Positions 24,719 through 33,674 of a DNA stretch of 48,912 nt are shown here, piece after piece (positions within the stretch are counted from its first letter, which is position 1; each line of letters begins with the position of its first letter). Location: assembly GCA_964631375.1 (NCBI GenBank), contig CAZVYQ010000018.1:1-48912 (forward strand), written 5' to 3'. The position numbers were made by a program, and so were the translations under genes. Origin of the DNA: JAAYYM01 sp964631375. Its GTDB lineage: Bacteria; Bacillota; Clostridia; Lachnospirales; Lachnospiraceae. The notes below the pieces were generated by a model that was not told the origin of the DNA, did no database searches, and saw only the letters and a list, made by a program, of their open reading frames with translations.

Positions 24719-25861
24719 ATGGATATCAAGGATATGAAAGAAGAAATAGCAAAGATTGATAACGAGATGATCGAACTGATCAATACCAGAATTGGGAAAT
24801 GTACTGAAATTGCACAATACAGACAGAAAAATGGTTTGCCGTCTTATGATGGTGGTTATACACAGGAAAAACTAAAAGACATCATGGAACATACAGATGA
24901 TTCAATCAGATCCTATGTATATATGATGTATTCTTTCCTTTCGGATGTCAGTCGTTCTTATGAAAATGGACTGATGCATCCGTCCTCTGATCTGATGGAT
25001 AAGATTTCGAGGGCAATCGAAGATACAGACAAGGTGTTCCCGTCTTATGGGGTGGTTGCCTGTCAGGGTGTAGCAGGTGCTTTTTCACAACACGCCTGCA
25101 ATCGAATTTTTGAAATGCCTAATATTATGTACTTCAATCACTTTGAGGGTGTTTTTACAGCGATTGATAAAGGGCTCTGCCAGTATGGTGTGCTGCCGGT
25201 TGAGAACAGTACCGCGGGTTCGGTCAATGCGATTTATGATCTGATGATGAAATATCATTTCTGCATTGTACGAAGTATTCGGCTCAAGGTTGATCATTCA
25301 CTGCTTGTCCTGCCGGAGACGAGACTGGAGGATATACGAGAGATCTATACGCATGAACAGGCGATTGGTCAATGTTCCGATTATTTGAAAAAATTAGAAA
25401 ATATAAAAATAACGGCATGTGAGAATACGGCCAGTGCAGCTAAAATGGTAGCAGAATCAGGAAGAAAGGATGTCGCAGCTATAGCATCCAGAGATTGTGC
25501 TGATTTATACGGTCTGCAGTCAGTCGGAGATTCGATCCAGAATACTGATAATAATTATACTCGTTTTATCTGTATTGCAAAAAATCTGGAGATTTATGCA
25601 GGAGCAAACAGAACTTCGATCATGATGACCATTGGAAACAAACCCGGCACACTTTATAAGGTTCTTGCGAGATTCTATGCTTTGGGTATAAATCTTGTTA
25701 AGCTGGAGAGCCGTCCGCTTCCAGATCGGGATTTTGAATTCATGTTTTACTTTGACTTGGAAACATCGGTCTATTCTCCACGTTTCACACAGCTCATATG
25801 TGAACTGGATGAAATGAGTGAGAAATTCAGTTACTTGGGAAGTTACATGGAAATCATATAG
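24719..25861 (+). CDS. pheA: Bifunctional chorismate mutase/prephenate dehydratase
   Basis: A 380-residue P-protein that converts chorismate to phenylpyruvate. The AroQ-type chorismate mutase helices span about residues 1-85 (IDNEMIELINTRIGKCTEIA). The prephenate dehydratase covers about 110-288, with PVENSTAGSV and the catalytic TRF at 281-283. The ACT regulatory domain spans about 298-375 with the Phe-binding ESRP motif at 330-333, so feedback inhibition by Phe is expected. The ATG at 24719 has GGAGG upstream. Together with aroF and the leader peptide it makes a dedicated phenylalanine operon. Confidence 0.96.
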   Translation: MDIKDMKEEIAKIDNEMIELINTRIGKCTEIAQYRQKNGLPSYDGGYTQEKLKDIMEHTDDSIRSYVYMMYSFLSDVSRSYENGLMHPSSDLMDKISRAIEDTDKVFPSYGVVACQGVAGAFSQHACNRIFEMPNIMYFNHFEGVFTAIDKGLCQYGVLPVENSTAGSVNAIYDLMMKYHFCIVRSIRLKVDHSLLVLPETRLEDIREIYTHEQAIGQCSDYLKKLENIKITACENTASAAKMVAESGRKDVAAIASRDCADLYGLQSVGDSIQNTDNNYTRFICIAKNLEIYAGANRTSIMMTIGNKPGTLYKVLARFYALGINLVKLESRPLPDRDFEFMFYFDLETSVYSPRFTQLICELDEMSEKFSYLGSYMEII

Positions 25862-25935
25862 TATTAGTAGATTTTTTTTGATATACTGGTGAAGGGTGTC
25901 ACGATACCCATATGTCAGGAAAGAGGTAATCAGAA

Positions 25936-26754
25936 ATGAAGAACAAACAGATCAATTTGGCATCGATCATGCAGTTAGGACAGGAAGATATGGTGAAGAT
26001 TGAACCGCTTTTCCGGGGATGGGATGAGACTCTGCTTTGGTCCTGTATTCAAGGTCATATGGGTTATGCATGGGCGGATGATATTGAGAAACCGACAGCA
26101 GCAGAAATTTTATTAGGAGATTTCTTCTACTTTGCAGGAGATCATAATGCAGCAGGGGCAGAGCAATTGGTCGGAAATATTCCTGAGGATTACCGTACTT
26201 CATGGGAACCTCTTTTAGTACCGCAAAATGAAGACTGGGCGAGCGTCATTGAACGTGTGTATGCAGGTCGTTTTACAAGACTGACACGTTATGCGATGAA
26301 GAAAGCCCCCACGATTTTTGATCCGAAGAAGCTCCAGTCTTACATCGATGCACTTCCGAAGGACTATACGATCAGACAGATTGATGAAGAACTGTATCAT
26401 CAGGCAGTCAGAGAAGAGTTTTCAAAAGATTTCTGTTCTCAATTCAAGGATTGTGATGATTTTATGAAAAGAGGACTTGGTTATATGATATTATACAATG
26501 GTAAGCCGGTTGCAGGTGCATCCTCTTATTCTGTATTCACAGAGGGGATTGAGGTGGAGTTTGTAACCAAAGAAGAACATCGCAGGAAGGGTCTGGGAAT
26601 AGCTGCAGCATCCAGACTCATACTGGAGTGCCTTGACAGAGAATTGTATCCGAGTTGGGACGCAGCAAATCTGCAGTCACGTAGAATAGCAGAAAAACTG
26701 GGTTATGAGTTTGAACGCGAGTATCCAACCTATGCAATTCGAGACTACAGATAA
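25936..26754 (+). CDS. GNAT-family acetyltransferase
   Basis: A 272-residue protein of the GNAT_acetyltr_4 type. The C-terminal acetyltransferase fold has the acetyl-CoA loop EHRRKGLGIAAASRLILEC (about residues 213-231), followed by WDAANLQSRRIAEKLGYEF, typical of the last motif. The N-terminal 120 residues form a helical domain found in this subfamily. The substrate is unknown. AGGTAATC lies upstream of the ATG. It begins 74 bases after pheA, with no convincing terminator between, so read-through from the phe operon is possible. Confidence 0.85.
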   Translation: MKNKQINLASIMQLGQEDMVKIEPLFRGWDETLLWSCIQGHMGYAWADDIEKPTAAEILLGDFFYFAGDHNAAGAEQLVGNIPEDYRTSWEPLLVPQNEDWASVIERVYAGRFTRLTRYAMKKAPTIFDPKKLQSYIDALPKDYTIRQIDEELYHQAVREEFSKDFCSQFKDCDDFMKRGLGYMILYNGKPVAGASSYSVFTEGIEVEFVTKEEHRRKGLGIAAASRLILECLDRELYPSWDAANLQSRRIAEKLGYEFEREYPTYAIRDYR

Positions 26755-26789
26755 AAGACGTTTGAGACAGGTAAGCAGAGGAAAGACAG

Positions 26790-28793
26790 ATGTTATATCA
26801 GATTTGTAATGGTGCAGTACGTTTTGGTGCTGATACCATATTAGAGAGTATTAATTTTGAAATACGTCATACAGAGAAGATCGCAGTCGTTGGAAGAAAC
26901 GGATGCGGTAAGACTACATTGTTGAAATTGATTGCAGGTGAGGTAGATCTGAGTAAACGGGATTCTGACGAGGGTGTCAGTATAGCATGTGCAGGCAATC
27001 CGACAATTGGTTACCTGAAACAGCTGACATTTGAGGATGAGAATCTGACCTTGGACGCAGAGATCAGGAAGGTATTTGCTCCGATTCTCAGTATGAAGGA
27101 GAGATTATCGGAGCTTGTAGAGCAGATGCAGACAGCCGCCACTCCAAAATGTGTCGAGGAATATACAGCACTTGAGGAGAGATTTAAGGATCTGGGTGGT
27201 TATTATTATGAAAAGGAATATGACACAATGCTCCGTAGTTTCCGATTTGAGATGTCGGATAAAGAGAAGAAGCTCAGTGAGTTCTCAGGCGGACAAAGAA
27301 CAAAACTGGCCTTTATCAAGCTCCTGTTAAGCAAACCGGATATCCTGCTGTTAGATGAACCAACCAATCATCTGGATATATCGACAATTGAATGGTTGGA
27401 AAAGTATCTGATTAACTATAATCGGGCAGTTGTGATTGTATCTCATGATCGTATGTTTTTAGATAAGATTGTTGATGTGGTATATGAGATCGAACATCAG
27501 AAGGTCAGGCGGTACACAGGGAATTATACTGCTTTTATAAAGCAGAAACGACAAAACTATGAGAAACAGATGAAGGATCACATTGCTCAGCAGAAGGAAA
27601 TAGCCAGACTGGAAGCAATTGTAGAGAAGTTTAAAAACAAGCCGACAAAGGTTGCAATGACAAGATCTAAGCTGAAACAGATTGAACACATGGATATCAT
27701 TGAGGCACCTGATCGATATGATAATAAGACATTTCATGCAAGTTTTGAGCCAGGAAAGGAAACCGGTAAGGATGTACTGTATCTAAATGATCTTGTGATT
27801 GGGTATGATCAGCCGTTAGCGAAGATATCATTGGATGTCAAACGAGGACAGAAGCTGGGGATCATTGGTGGAAATGGAATCGGAAAATCAACACTTCTGA
27901 AAACTCTGGTTGGCATGATTGATCCAATATCAGGCTCCTTTTCTTATGGAAATAACGTTGAAATAGGGTACTTTGATCAGCAAATGGCACAGTATTCGAG
28001 TGAGAAGACCGTGTTGGATGAATTTTGGGACGAGTTCCCGACATTGATGCAGACAGAGGTACGTAACTGTCTGGGTGCCTTTTTGTTTAGTGGGGAGGAC
28101 GTGTTTAAAAAGGTCAGTATGTTATCCGGAGGGGAACGAGTCCGTCTGGCATTGGCAAAGATATTCAAACGAAGACCAAATTTCCTGATCTTAGATGAAC
28201 CAACAAACCATATGGATATTGTAGGGAAAGAAACATTGGAATCTATGTTGAAGGATTTTTCGGGAACAGTGATATTTGTATCTCACGATCGTTACTTTAT
28301 CAAACAGGTTTCCGATATATTGCTTGTCATGGAAAAGGATGCTGCGGATCAAAATGTCGGGGTATATAAATTGTATCCTTTTGGTTATGAGCAATATGCT
28401 GAAGAGACAGAAGCATCCTCAAAGAAAGCTGAAACATTGGACAAATCTTTGATGAAGCAGGGATCAGATGGGGTTGCAGGAAAGACAACAGCGAAGTCAG
28501 GCAGTGCCACAGAGACATCAGATACTGATTCAAAATATTATAATCCCGGTAGAGAACAATCAAAACTCGAGCGAAAGATTAAAAAGATAGAAATACAACT
28601 TGAGGAATGTGAAACAGAACTGCAAAGACAAAAGGATGAACTGCAGAACCCAGAATTGGCAAGTGATTATATACGACTTCAGGAGATACAGGAGAGCATT
28701 AACCAACAGGAAGAATTACTGTTAAATCTTATGTCGGAGTGGGATCAGCTGCAGACTTCGTTGATCAATATGACAGATCCTTCGGCAGAATAG
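26790..28793 (+). CDS. ABC-F family ATPase
   Basis: A 667-residue soluble protein with two ABC domains and no membrane span. First domain: Walker A GRNGCGKTT (about residue 36), signature LSEFSGGQRTK, Walker B DILLLDEPTNHLD. The linker between the domains is Lys/Glu/Gln-rich and helical, as in factors that reach into the ribosomal E site. Second domain: GGNGIGKST, LSGGERVRLA, FLILDEPTNHMD. A Ser/Lys-rich stretch and a coiled coil (about 585-660) end the protein, as in Uup-like members. It probably resolves stalled ribosomes; antibiotic protection is possible but unproven. Confidence 0.92.
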   Translation: MLYQICNGAVRFGADTILESINFEIRHTEKIAVVGRNGCGKTTLLKLIAGEVDLSKRDSDEGVSIACAGNPTIGYLKQLTFEDENLTLDAEIRKVFAPILSMKERLSELVEQMQTAATPKCVEEYTALEERFKDLGGYYYEKEYDTMLRSFRFEMSDKEKKLSEFSGGQRTKLAFIKLLLSKPDILLLDEPTNHLDISTIEWLEKYLINYNRAVVIVSHDRMFLDKIVDVVYEIEHQKVRRYTGNYTAFIKQKRQNYEKQMKDHIAQQKEIARLEAIVEKFKNKPTKVAMTRSKLKQIEHMDIIEAPDRYDNKTFHASFEPGKETGKDVLYLNDLVIGYDQPLAKISLDVKRGQKLGIIGGNGIGKSTLLKTLVGMIDPISGSFSYGNNVEIGYFDQQMAQYSSEKTVLDEFWDEFPTLMQTEVRNCLGAFLFSGEDVFKKVSMLSGGERVRLALAKIFKRRPNFLILDEPTNHMDIVGKETLESMLKDFSGTVIFVSHDRYFIKQVSDILLVMEKDAADQNVGVYKLYPFGYEQYAEETEASSKKAETLDKSLMKQGSDGVAGKTTAKSGSATETSDTDSKYYNPGREQSKLERKIKKIEIQLEECETELQRQKDELQNPELASDYIRLQEIQESINQQEELLLNLMSEWDQLQTSLINMTDPSAE

Positions 28794-28821
28794 ATATAGT
28801 ATTAAAAACCACATTACGGGG

Positions 28822-28850
28822 TTGACAAAACGACCGAATCTCTGTAAACT
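28822..28850 (+). promoter_or_regulatory. Sigma-A promoter for the degV-like gene
   Basis: TTGACA and TAAACT with a 17-base spacer, 32 bases upstream of the start codon. Confidence 0.7.
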
Positions 28851-28882
28851 GTACACAGAATACAGCAAGAGAGGTCGATATT

Positions 28883-29719
28883 ATGATACAGATTGTAACA
28901 GACAGTTCCAGTGATATCTCACAGGAGAAAGCCGAAAGATTGAATTTGATCGTGATGCCGCTTACTGTTCGTTTTGGTGAGGACGTATATAAGAGTGGAA
29001 TTGATATCACGAACGAGGAGTATTACCAAAAGCTTGTAAATGCAAAGGAGTTACCCTCCACAGCACAGGTGAACCCGTTTGAATTTGAAGAAAAATACAG
29101 GGAGCTGCTTGATCGTGGTGATGAGATTATCAGTATCCATTTATCCGGTGAACTGAGTGGAACCTGTCAGTCAGCATCTATTGCGAAGGACAATCTGGAG
29201 ACAGATCAGGTGACAGTCATTGATTCTAGAAATGTGTGCAGTGCTTTGGGGCTGCTTGTTATCATAGCCGGAAGGATGCGTGACGGCGGAGCCTCTGTTG
29301 CTGAGATTACGCAGACGATCCAATCCTACATACCAAAGCTACACCTTTTTGTTGCACTTGAGACACTTGATTACGTAAAAAAGGGCGGGAGAATTTCTCC
29401 GACTGTCGCATTTGTAGGCAGTGCTTTGGGACTGCATCCAATCGTTTCATTGATAGATGGAAGGATTGAAGTAGTTGATAAGGCGAAAGGAAAGAAGTCT
29501 TCTGTCAAGTGGATGACCAAAAAATTAGCAGAGGTTCCGAATATCGCTGATCTGCCTATACTTGTAGGTCATGCCAATGCTCCGGAAAAAGGTGAGGAGT
29601 TACGAGGTCTGTTACAGGATCAGGGAATCAACGAAATCGAGGACAATGTATGTATGGGTCCTGTAGTCGGTACCTACAGTGGACCGGATGCTGTCGGCAT
29701 CTTCTATATAGAAGCATAA
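28883..29719 (+). CDS. DegV family fatty-acid-binding protein
   Basis: A 278-residue cytosolic protein. Family hallmarks are the N-terminal IVTDSSSDIS, MPLTVRFGEDVYKSGIDIT, the segment STAQVNPFEFEEKY with the first ligand-binding Ser/Thr, and IHLSGELSGTCQSA with the second. In Firmicutes these proteins (FakB type) hold a fatty acid for the kinase FakA, which phosphorylates it for phospholipid synthesis. No fakA-like gene is in the window. It has its own promoter and terminator, so it stands alone. Confidence 0.92.
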   Translation: MIQIVTDSSSDISQEKAERLNLIVMPLTVRFGEDVYKSGIDITNEEYYQKLVNAKELPSTAQVNPFEFEEKYRELLDRGDEIISIHLSGELSGTCQSASIAKDNLETDQVTVIDSRNVCSALGLLVIIAGRMRDGGASVAEITQTIQSYIPKLHLFVALETLDYVKKGGRISPTVAFVGSALGLHPIVSLIDGRIEVVDKAKGKKSSVKWMTKKLAEVPNIADLPILVGHANAPEKGEELRGLLQDQGINEIEDNVCMGPVVGTYSGPDAVGIFYIEA

Positions 29720-29740
29720 AATATAGTATTGTAATATATC

Positions 29741-29776
29741 AAGGATGGGTTTTGCACCACGCATACCCATCCTTTT
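29741..29776 (+). terminator. Rho-independent terminator after degV
   Basis: A perfect 10-bp stem AAGGATGGGT/ACCCATCCTT with a 14-base loop, followed by a short T-run, 22 bases after the stop codon. Confidence 0.8.
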
Positions 29777-29824
29777 ACTTAATATTTACCTTCATTCAAA
29801 TCTTGTTAATCTTTTTTAAAAATA

Positions 29825-29853
29825 TTGAAAACCCCCCATACAAATGTTACTAT
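29825..29853 (+). promoter_or_regulatory. Sigma-A-type promoter for the zinc-ribbon/TPM pair
   Basis: TTGAAA and TACTAT with a 17-base spacer, 62 bases upstream of the zinc-ribbon gene. Confidence 0.55.
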
Positions 29854-29915
29854 GTTATCGATAGTCTTTTTTGGAATAAGCTAGAATACGTATGATACGA
29901 AGGAGAAAATGAACT

Positions 29916-31001
29916 ATGGATGTAGTGAATTATCAGTGTCCAAATTGTGATGCACCGCTTAAATTCAGCAGCAATAGTCAGAAGTGGGATTGCGAGTTCT
30001 GTGGCAGCAGCTTCGGACTGGATGAACTTAAGGGACAGGAAGCGAAGGGAGAGGGCACTGTTTCCGGCGGAGAATATGATGCCAAGGAAAATGAATGGAG
30101 AGAAGAAGAATTACAGGGAATGAAGGTATACTCCTGCCAACAGTGTGGGGGCGAGATTATTGCAGATGAGACGACATCTGCTTCATTTTGTCCGTATTGT
30201 GGTAATACCGCTATCTTCTCAAAGCAGTTTGAGGGTGCCTACAGACCAGAATCCGTAGTTCCGTTTAAGAAAGACAAAAAACAGGCAAAGGAAGCTTTTA
30301 AGTTGTTCTGTAAAGGGAAATGGCTTGTTCCGAGAGATTTTACCACTGAGAATAAAATCAATGAGATTACAGGTGTCTACGTACCATTTTGGCTATATGA
30401 CTGTGATGCAGATGCAGATATATCTTTCCATGCGACAAAGGTAAAAAGCTGGAGACAGGGTGATTATCAATATACAAAGACGGATTATTATTCTGTAAAG
30501 CGTGCCGGTAAAATGGCTTTTCGTCAGGTGCCGGCTGACGGTTCTACAAAAATGGATGATAATCTGATGAGTGCAATCGAACCATACAATTATTCAGAAA
30601 CTGCACCGTTTTCTACAGCGTATTTATCTGGCTATCTGGCAGAAAAATATGATCAGGTTGCAGATGATGTGAAGCCACGTGTAGATACAAGAATGCGAAA
30701 TTCTGCTGTCAGAGTACTTCAGGATACCGTTACTGGTTACTCCTCTGTCAGTGTGGCACAGAATGTAACCAATCTAAACTATGGGAAAACACATTACGTG
30801 CTACTTCCGGTCTGGATGCTGGCAAGTAAATATAAGGGTAAGGACTATATGTTTGCAATGAATGGTCAGACAGGAAAAATGGTAGGTAATCTGCCGATTT
30901 CCATTGGCAGAACAGTTGCAACATTTTTTGGAATCATGGGCGGAACGACGCTGATCGGATATCTTGCCTCTGTCGTTATGAATATAGTGGGGGGTATGTA
31001 A
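29916..31001 (+). CDS. Double zinc-ribbon membrane-anchored protein
   Basis: A 361-residue protein with two zinc ribbons at its N-terminus: Cys8/11 with Cys26/29, and Cys74/77 with Cys92/95. They are separated by an acidic, Gly-rich linker. A beta-rich body follows with ITGVYVPFWLYDCDADADIS and KTHYVLLPVWMLASKYKGKD. The C-terminus is a glycine-rich hydrophobic segment (GIMGGTTLIGYLASVVMNIV) that probably anchors it. Databases often label such proteins TFIIB-type zinc ribbon; nothing indicates a transcription role. The next gene starts one base after its stop, so it forms a unit with the TPM protein. Confidence 0.75.
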   Translation: MDVVNYQCPNCDAPLKFSSNSQKWDCEFCGSSFGLDELKGQEAKGEGTVSGGEYDAKENEWREEELQGMKVYSCQQCGGEIIADETTSASFCPYCGNTAIFSKQFEGAYRPESVVPFKKDKKQAKEAFKLFCKGKWLVPRDFTTENKINEITGVYVPFWLYDCDADADISFHATKVKSWRQGDYQYTKTDYYSVKRAGKMAFRQVPADGSTKMDDNLMSAIEPYNYSETAPFSTAYLSGYLAEKYDQVADDVKPRVDTRMRNSAVRVLQDTVTGYSSVSVAQNVTNLNYGKTHYVLLPVWMLASKYKGKDYMFAMNGQTGKMVGNLPISIGRTVATFFGIMGGTTLIGYLASVVMNIVGGM

Positions 31002-31002
31002 G

Positions 31003-31803
31003 ATGAAAAAGAAAATCGCAGCAGTTGTTTTATTGATGTTGCTCACAGTTCTGATGAGTATTCCTGCATTTGCATATGAGGAAAGAGTGTTTGATGATGC
31101 AGGATTGCTGAGTGCCGAAGAGATCACGCAGATTAATGAACAGATTGATTACATCAGAAATACATATAATTGTGATGTTGTAGTGGTCACCACAAATGAC
31201 AGTGAAGGTAAGAGCGCAATGGCCTATGCGGATGATTATTACGATTATAATGGATTTGGTATGGGTGACGGAGATGACGGTATCCTTTTATCCATCAACA
31301 TGGATATCAGAGAGTACTGGATGTCTACATACGGACAGGCAATCCTCTGGTTTTCAGACAACGAAATCGAGGGAATGAAGTCTACAGTACAATCAGCTTT
31401 ATCCTCCGGGAATTATGGAACGGGTGTGCTGTCATGGCTTGATGATGTCGAGTATGAGTTGGAGAATGATGATGGTTCCGGTTATATCATAGAGAATAAT
31501 CCATTTATAAATGCTCTTTTTATACTTCCAAAAGCATTGTTTATTGGGCTGATATTGGCAGTGATTATCATCATATACCTGATTAAGGTATGCCGTACAG
31601 CTGTACCACCGGCACTGGCAAATGATTATCTGGATCAAAATCAGACAGCAATCAGAAAGAAGGAGGATGTGTTCCTAAGAACACATACGACATCTGTTAA
31701 AATACAGACACAGAGCAGTTCCGGAGGCCGAAGCGGCGGAGGAAGCTCTACTCACAGGAGCAGTAGTGGACGATCACATGGCGGTGGTGGCGGACATTTC
31801 TGA
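31003..31803 (+). CDS. TPM-domain membrane protein
   Basis: A 266-residue exported protein. It has a signal peptide (KKKIAAVVLLMLLTVLMS, cleavage near AFA-YE) and a TPM domain at about residues 28-150 (VFDDAGLLSAEEITQINEQI, CDVVVVTTNDSEG, GDGDDGILLSINM). A membrane span at about 168-190 follows, and a cytoplasmic Ser/Gly/His-rich tail ends GGGGGHF. TPM domains (TLP18.3, Psb32, MOLO-1) occur in proteins that help assemble or repair membrane complexes. The pairing with the zinc-ribbon protein suggests a joint envelope quality-control role (inference). Confidence 0.85.
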   Translation: MKKKIAAVVLLMLLTVLMSIPAFAYEERVFDDAGLLSAEEITQINEQIDYIRNTYNCDVVVVTTNDSEGKSAMAYADDYYDYNGFGMGDGDDGILLSINMDIREYWMSTYGQAILWFSDNEIEGMKSTVQSALSSGNYGTGVLSWLDDVEYELENDDGSGYIIENNPFINALFILPKALFIGLILAVIIIIYLIKVCRTAVPPALANDYLDQNQTAIRKKEDVFLRTHTTSVKIQTQSSSGGRSGGGSSTHRSSSGRSHGGGGGHF

Positions 31804-31850
31804 TAATATAGGTAAGCGACTAATCATAATTTAATGTAGGAGGAACGTAA

Positions 31851-32987
31851 ATGGACTTTTTAATGTCAAATGTGCTGGCAATTACCTGGCAGCAAATCGT
31901 AATGTATGCAGTTGGTATTGTTTTGATTTATCTGGCTGTCAAGAAGGAATATGAGCCGTCTTTGCTACTACCGATGGGATTTGGAGCAATTCTTGTGAAT
32001 TTGCCTAATACAGGTGTCATCAATCAGACCCTCGCAGGAATTGGAGAAACAAATGGAATCATTCAGTGGTTGTTTGAAATCGGAATTGAGGCATCTGAGG
32101 CTCTGCCGATTTTGTTATTCATCGGTATCGGTGCTATGATTGATTTTGGCCCACTTCTTTCACAACCGATCATGTTTCTGTTTGGAGCAGCAGCACAATT
32201 CGGAATATTTGCCGCAGTGGTATTCGCAACCATGGTTGGATTTGATATCAAGGATGCCGCCTCCATCGGTATTATCGGGGCAGCAGATGGTCCGACATCT
32301 ATTCTGGTTTCCCAGATGTTGAAATCGAATTATGTAGGAGCTATTGCTGTAGCTGCCTATTCTTATATGGCACTTGTGCCTGTTGTACAGCCGTTTGCAA
32401 TCAAACTGGTGACGACCAAGAAGGAACGTCAGATCAAGATGCCATATAATCCTAAGAATGTCACAAAAACAACGCGTATCGTATTCCCAATTGCTGTTAC
32501 TTTTGTAGCAGGGCTGGTAGCACCTACATCGGTTGCCTTAGTTGGTTTTCTGATGTTTGGCAATCTGATCAGAGAGTGTGGAGTACTTGGTTCTCTCTCA
32601 GATTCAGCTCAGAATCAGCTGGCAAATCTGATTACGTTGTTGTTGGGCATTACAATTGCATTCAGTATGCGGGCAGAAGCATTTGTGAATATTAATACAA
32701 TCATGATTATGGGTATTGGATTGCTGGCATTTGTTTTTGATACGATTGGTGGTGTTTTATTTGCCAAGTTCATTAATCTGTTTAGAAAAGAAAAGATTAA
32801 TCCGATGATCGGTGCAGCAGGGATTTCTGCATTTCCGATGTCATCACGTGTTGTACAGAAAATGGCACTGAAAGAGGATCCGAGTAACATATTGATTATG
32901 CACGCAGCAGGAGCAAATGTATCGGGTCAGATTGCATCAGTTGTAGCCGGTGGTTTATTGATGAGTCTTGTTTCTAATGTTCTATAG
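31851..32987 (+). CDS. oadB: Na+-translocating decarboxylase beta subunit
   Basis: A 378-residue polytopic membrane protein, the ion-pumping subunit of oxaloacetate/methylmalonyl/glutaconyl-CoA decarboxylases. Hallmarks are EYEPSLLLPMGFGAILVN, LLFIGIGAMIDFGPLL, and ASIGIIGAADGPTSILVSQ, which holds the Asp essential for Na+ transport, plus a late GAAGISAFPMSSRVVQKMA segment. The length is on the short side but complete. GTAGGAGG precedes the ATG. A small gamma-like subunit follows 12 bases later, but no carboxyltransferase or biotin-carrier gene is in the window, so the substrate is open. Confidence 0.93.
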   Translation: MDFLMSNVLAITWQQIVMYAVGIVLIYLAVKKEYEPSLLLPMGFGAILVNLPNTGVINQTLAGIGETNGIIQWLFEIGIEASEALPILLFIGIGAMIDFGPLLSQPIMFLFGAAAQFGIFAAVVFATMVGFDIKDAASIGIIGAADGPTSILVSQMLKSNYVGAIAVAAYSYMALVPVVQPFAIKLVTTKKERQIKMPYNPKNVTKTTRIVFPIAVTFVAGLVAPTSVALVGFLMFGNLIRECGVLGSLSDSAQNQLANLITLLLGITIAFSMRAEAFVNINTIMIMGIGLLAFVFDTIGGVLFAKFINLFRKEKINPMIGAAGISAFPMSSRVVQKMALKEDPSNILIMHAAGANVSGQIASVVAGGLLMSLVSNVL

Positions 32988-32999
32988 GAGGATGAGAAT

Positions 33000-33155
33000 A
33001 TGAATATTGCGAATGTAATGATTGCTTTGAATATGATGTGGAAAGGAATGCTTGGAATTTTTGTGGTGATCGTTCTGATTATGTTGATTGTTATGCTGCT
33101 GACCAAGGTCACACAGAGCAAAGCAGAAACTGTATCAACAGAAAATGATAAATAG
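33000..33155 (+). CDS. OadG-related small membrane subunit
   Basis: A 51-residue protein with a single membrane helix (about residues 17-35) preceded by MMWKGM and followed by a short polar tail. This is the layout of the gamma subunit that holds decarboxylase complexes together, but it lacks the long metal-binding tail of full OadG. GGAGGATGAG before the ATG overlaps the oadB end, so the two genes are co-expressed. Confidence 0.75.
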   Translation: MNIANVMIALNMMWKGMLGIFVVIVLIMLIVMLLTKVTQSKAETVSTENDK

Positions 33156-33194
33156 TTTAGAATATATAAGGAACTTTTTCAGGGAGGAAACAGT

Positions 33195-33674
33195 ATGTTG
33201 GAACAATCCTATTATGATAAGACTGATGAGATTATTTCGGGACATGGAACAGAAGCGAAATATCTCATTCCGATCATGCAGGACATACAGAATGAATATC
33301 GCTATTTGCCACCTGAGCTTCTCATCTATGTGGCTGAGAAATTGGGGATTACAGAGGCAAAGGCATATAGCGTAGCTACCTTTTATGAGAATTTCTCATT
33401 TGAGAAGAAAGGGAAATACATCATCAAGGTGTGTGATGGAACAGCCTGTCATGTGAGGAAATCAATTCCACTTTTGGAGAGACTGTATCAGGAACTTGAC
33501 CTGTCGACATCCAAACATACAACAGACGACATGCTCTTTACAGTTGAGACAGTTTCATGTCTCGGAGCATGCGGTCTGGCTCCGGTATTAACAGTAAATG
33601 ACAAGGTACATCCCTCTATGACACCGGATAAGGTATCAGAATTATTGGAAAATCTGAGAGGTGAAAACGTATGA
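33195..33674 (+). CDS. Hydrogenase NuoE-like [2Fe-2S] subunit
   Basis: A 159-residue thioredoxin-fold subunit. The cluster ligands are Cys80 and Cys85 (VCDGTACHV) and Cys122 and Cys126 (SCLGACGLAP). It corresponds to HydC/HndA of trimeric electron-bifurcating [FeFe] hydrogenases, where it passes electrons between the flavin subunit and the hydrogenase. AGGGAGG precedes the ATG. Its end overlaps the NuoF-like gene by 4 bases. Confidence 0.93.
   Translation: MLEQSYYDKTDEIISGHGTEAKYLIPIMQDIQNEYRYLPPELLIYVAEKLGITEAKAYSVATFYENFSFEKKGKYIIKVCDGTACHVRKSIPLLERLYQELDLSTSKHTTDDMLFTVETVSCLGACGLAPVLTVNDKVHPSMTPDKVSELLENLRGENV

Noticed and set aside
24362..24817. 151-codon minus-strand open frame across aroF and pheA
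   Set aside because: It lies opposite two unmistakable enzymes and has no recognisable motifs or ribosome site.
25894..25909. Terminator after pheA
   Set aside because: The hairpin has only 6 bp with one G-U, and no T-run follows.
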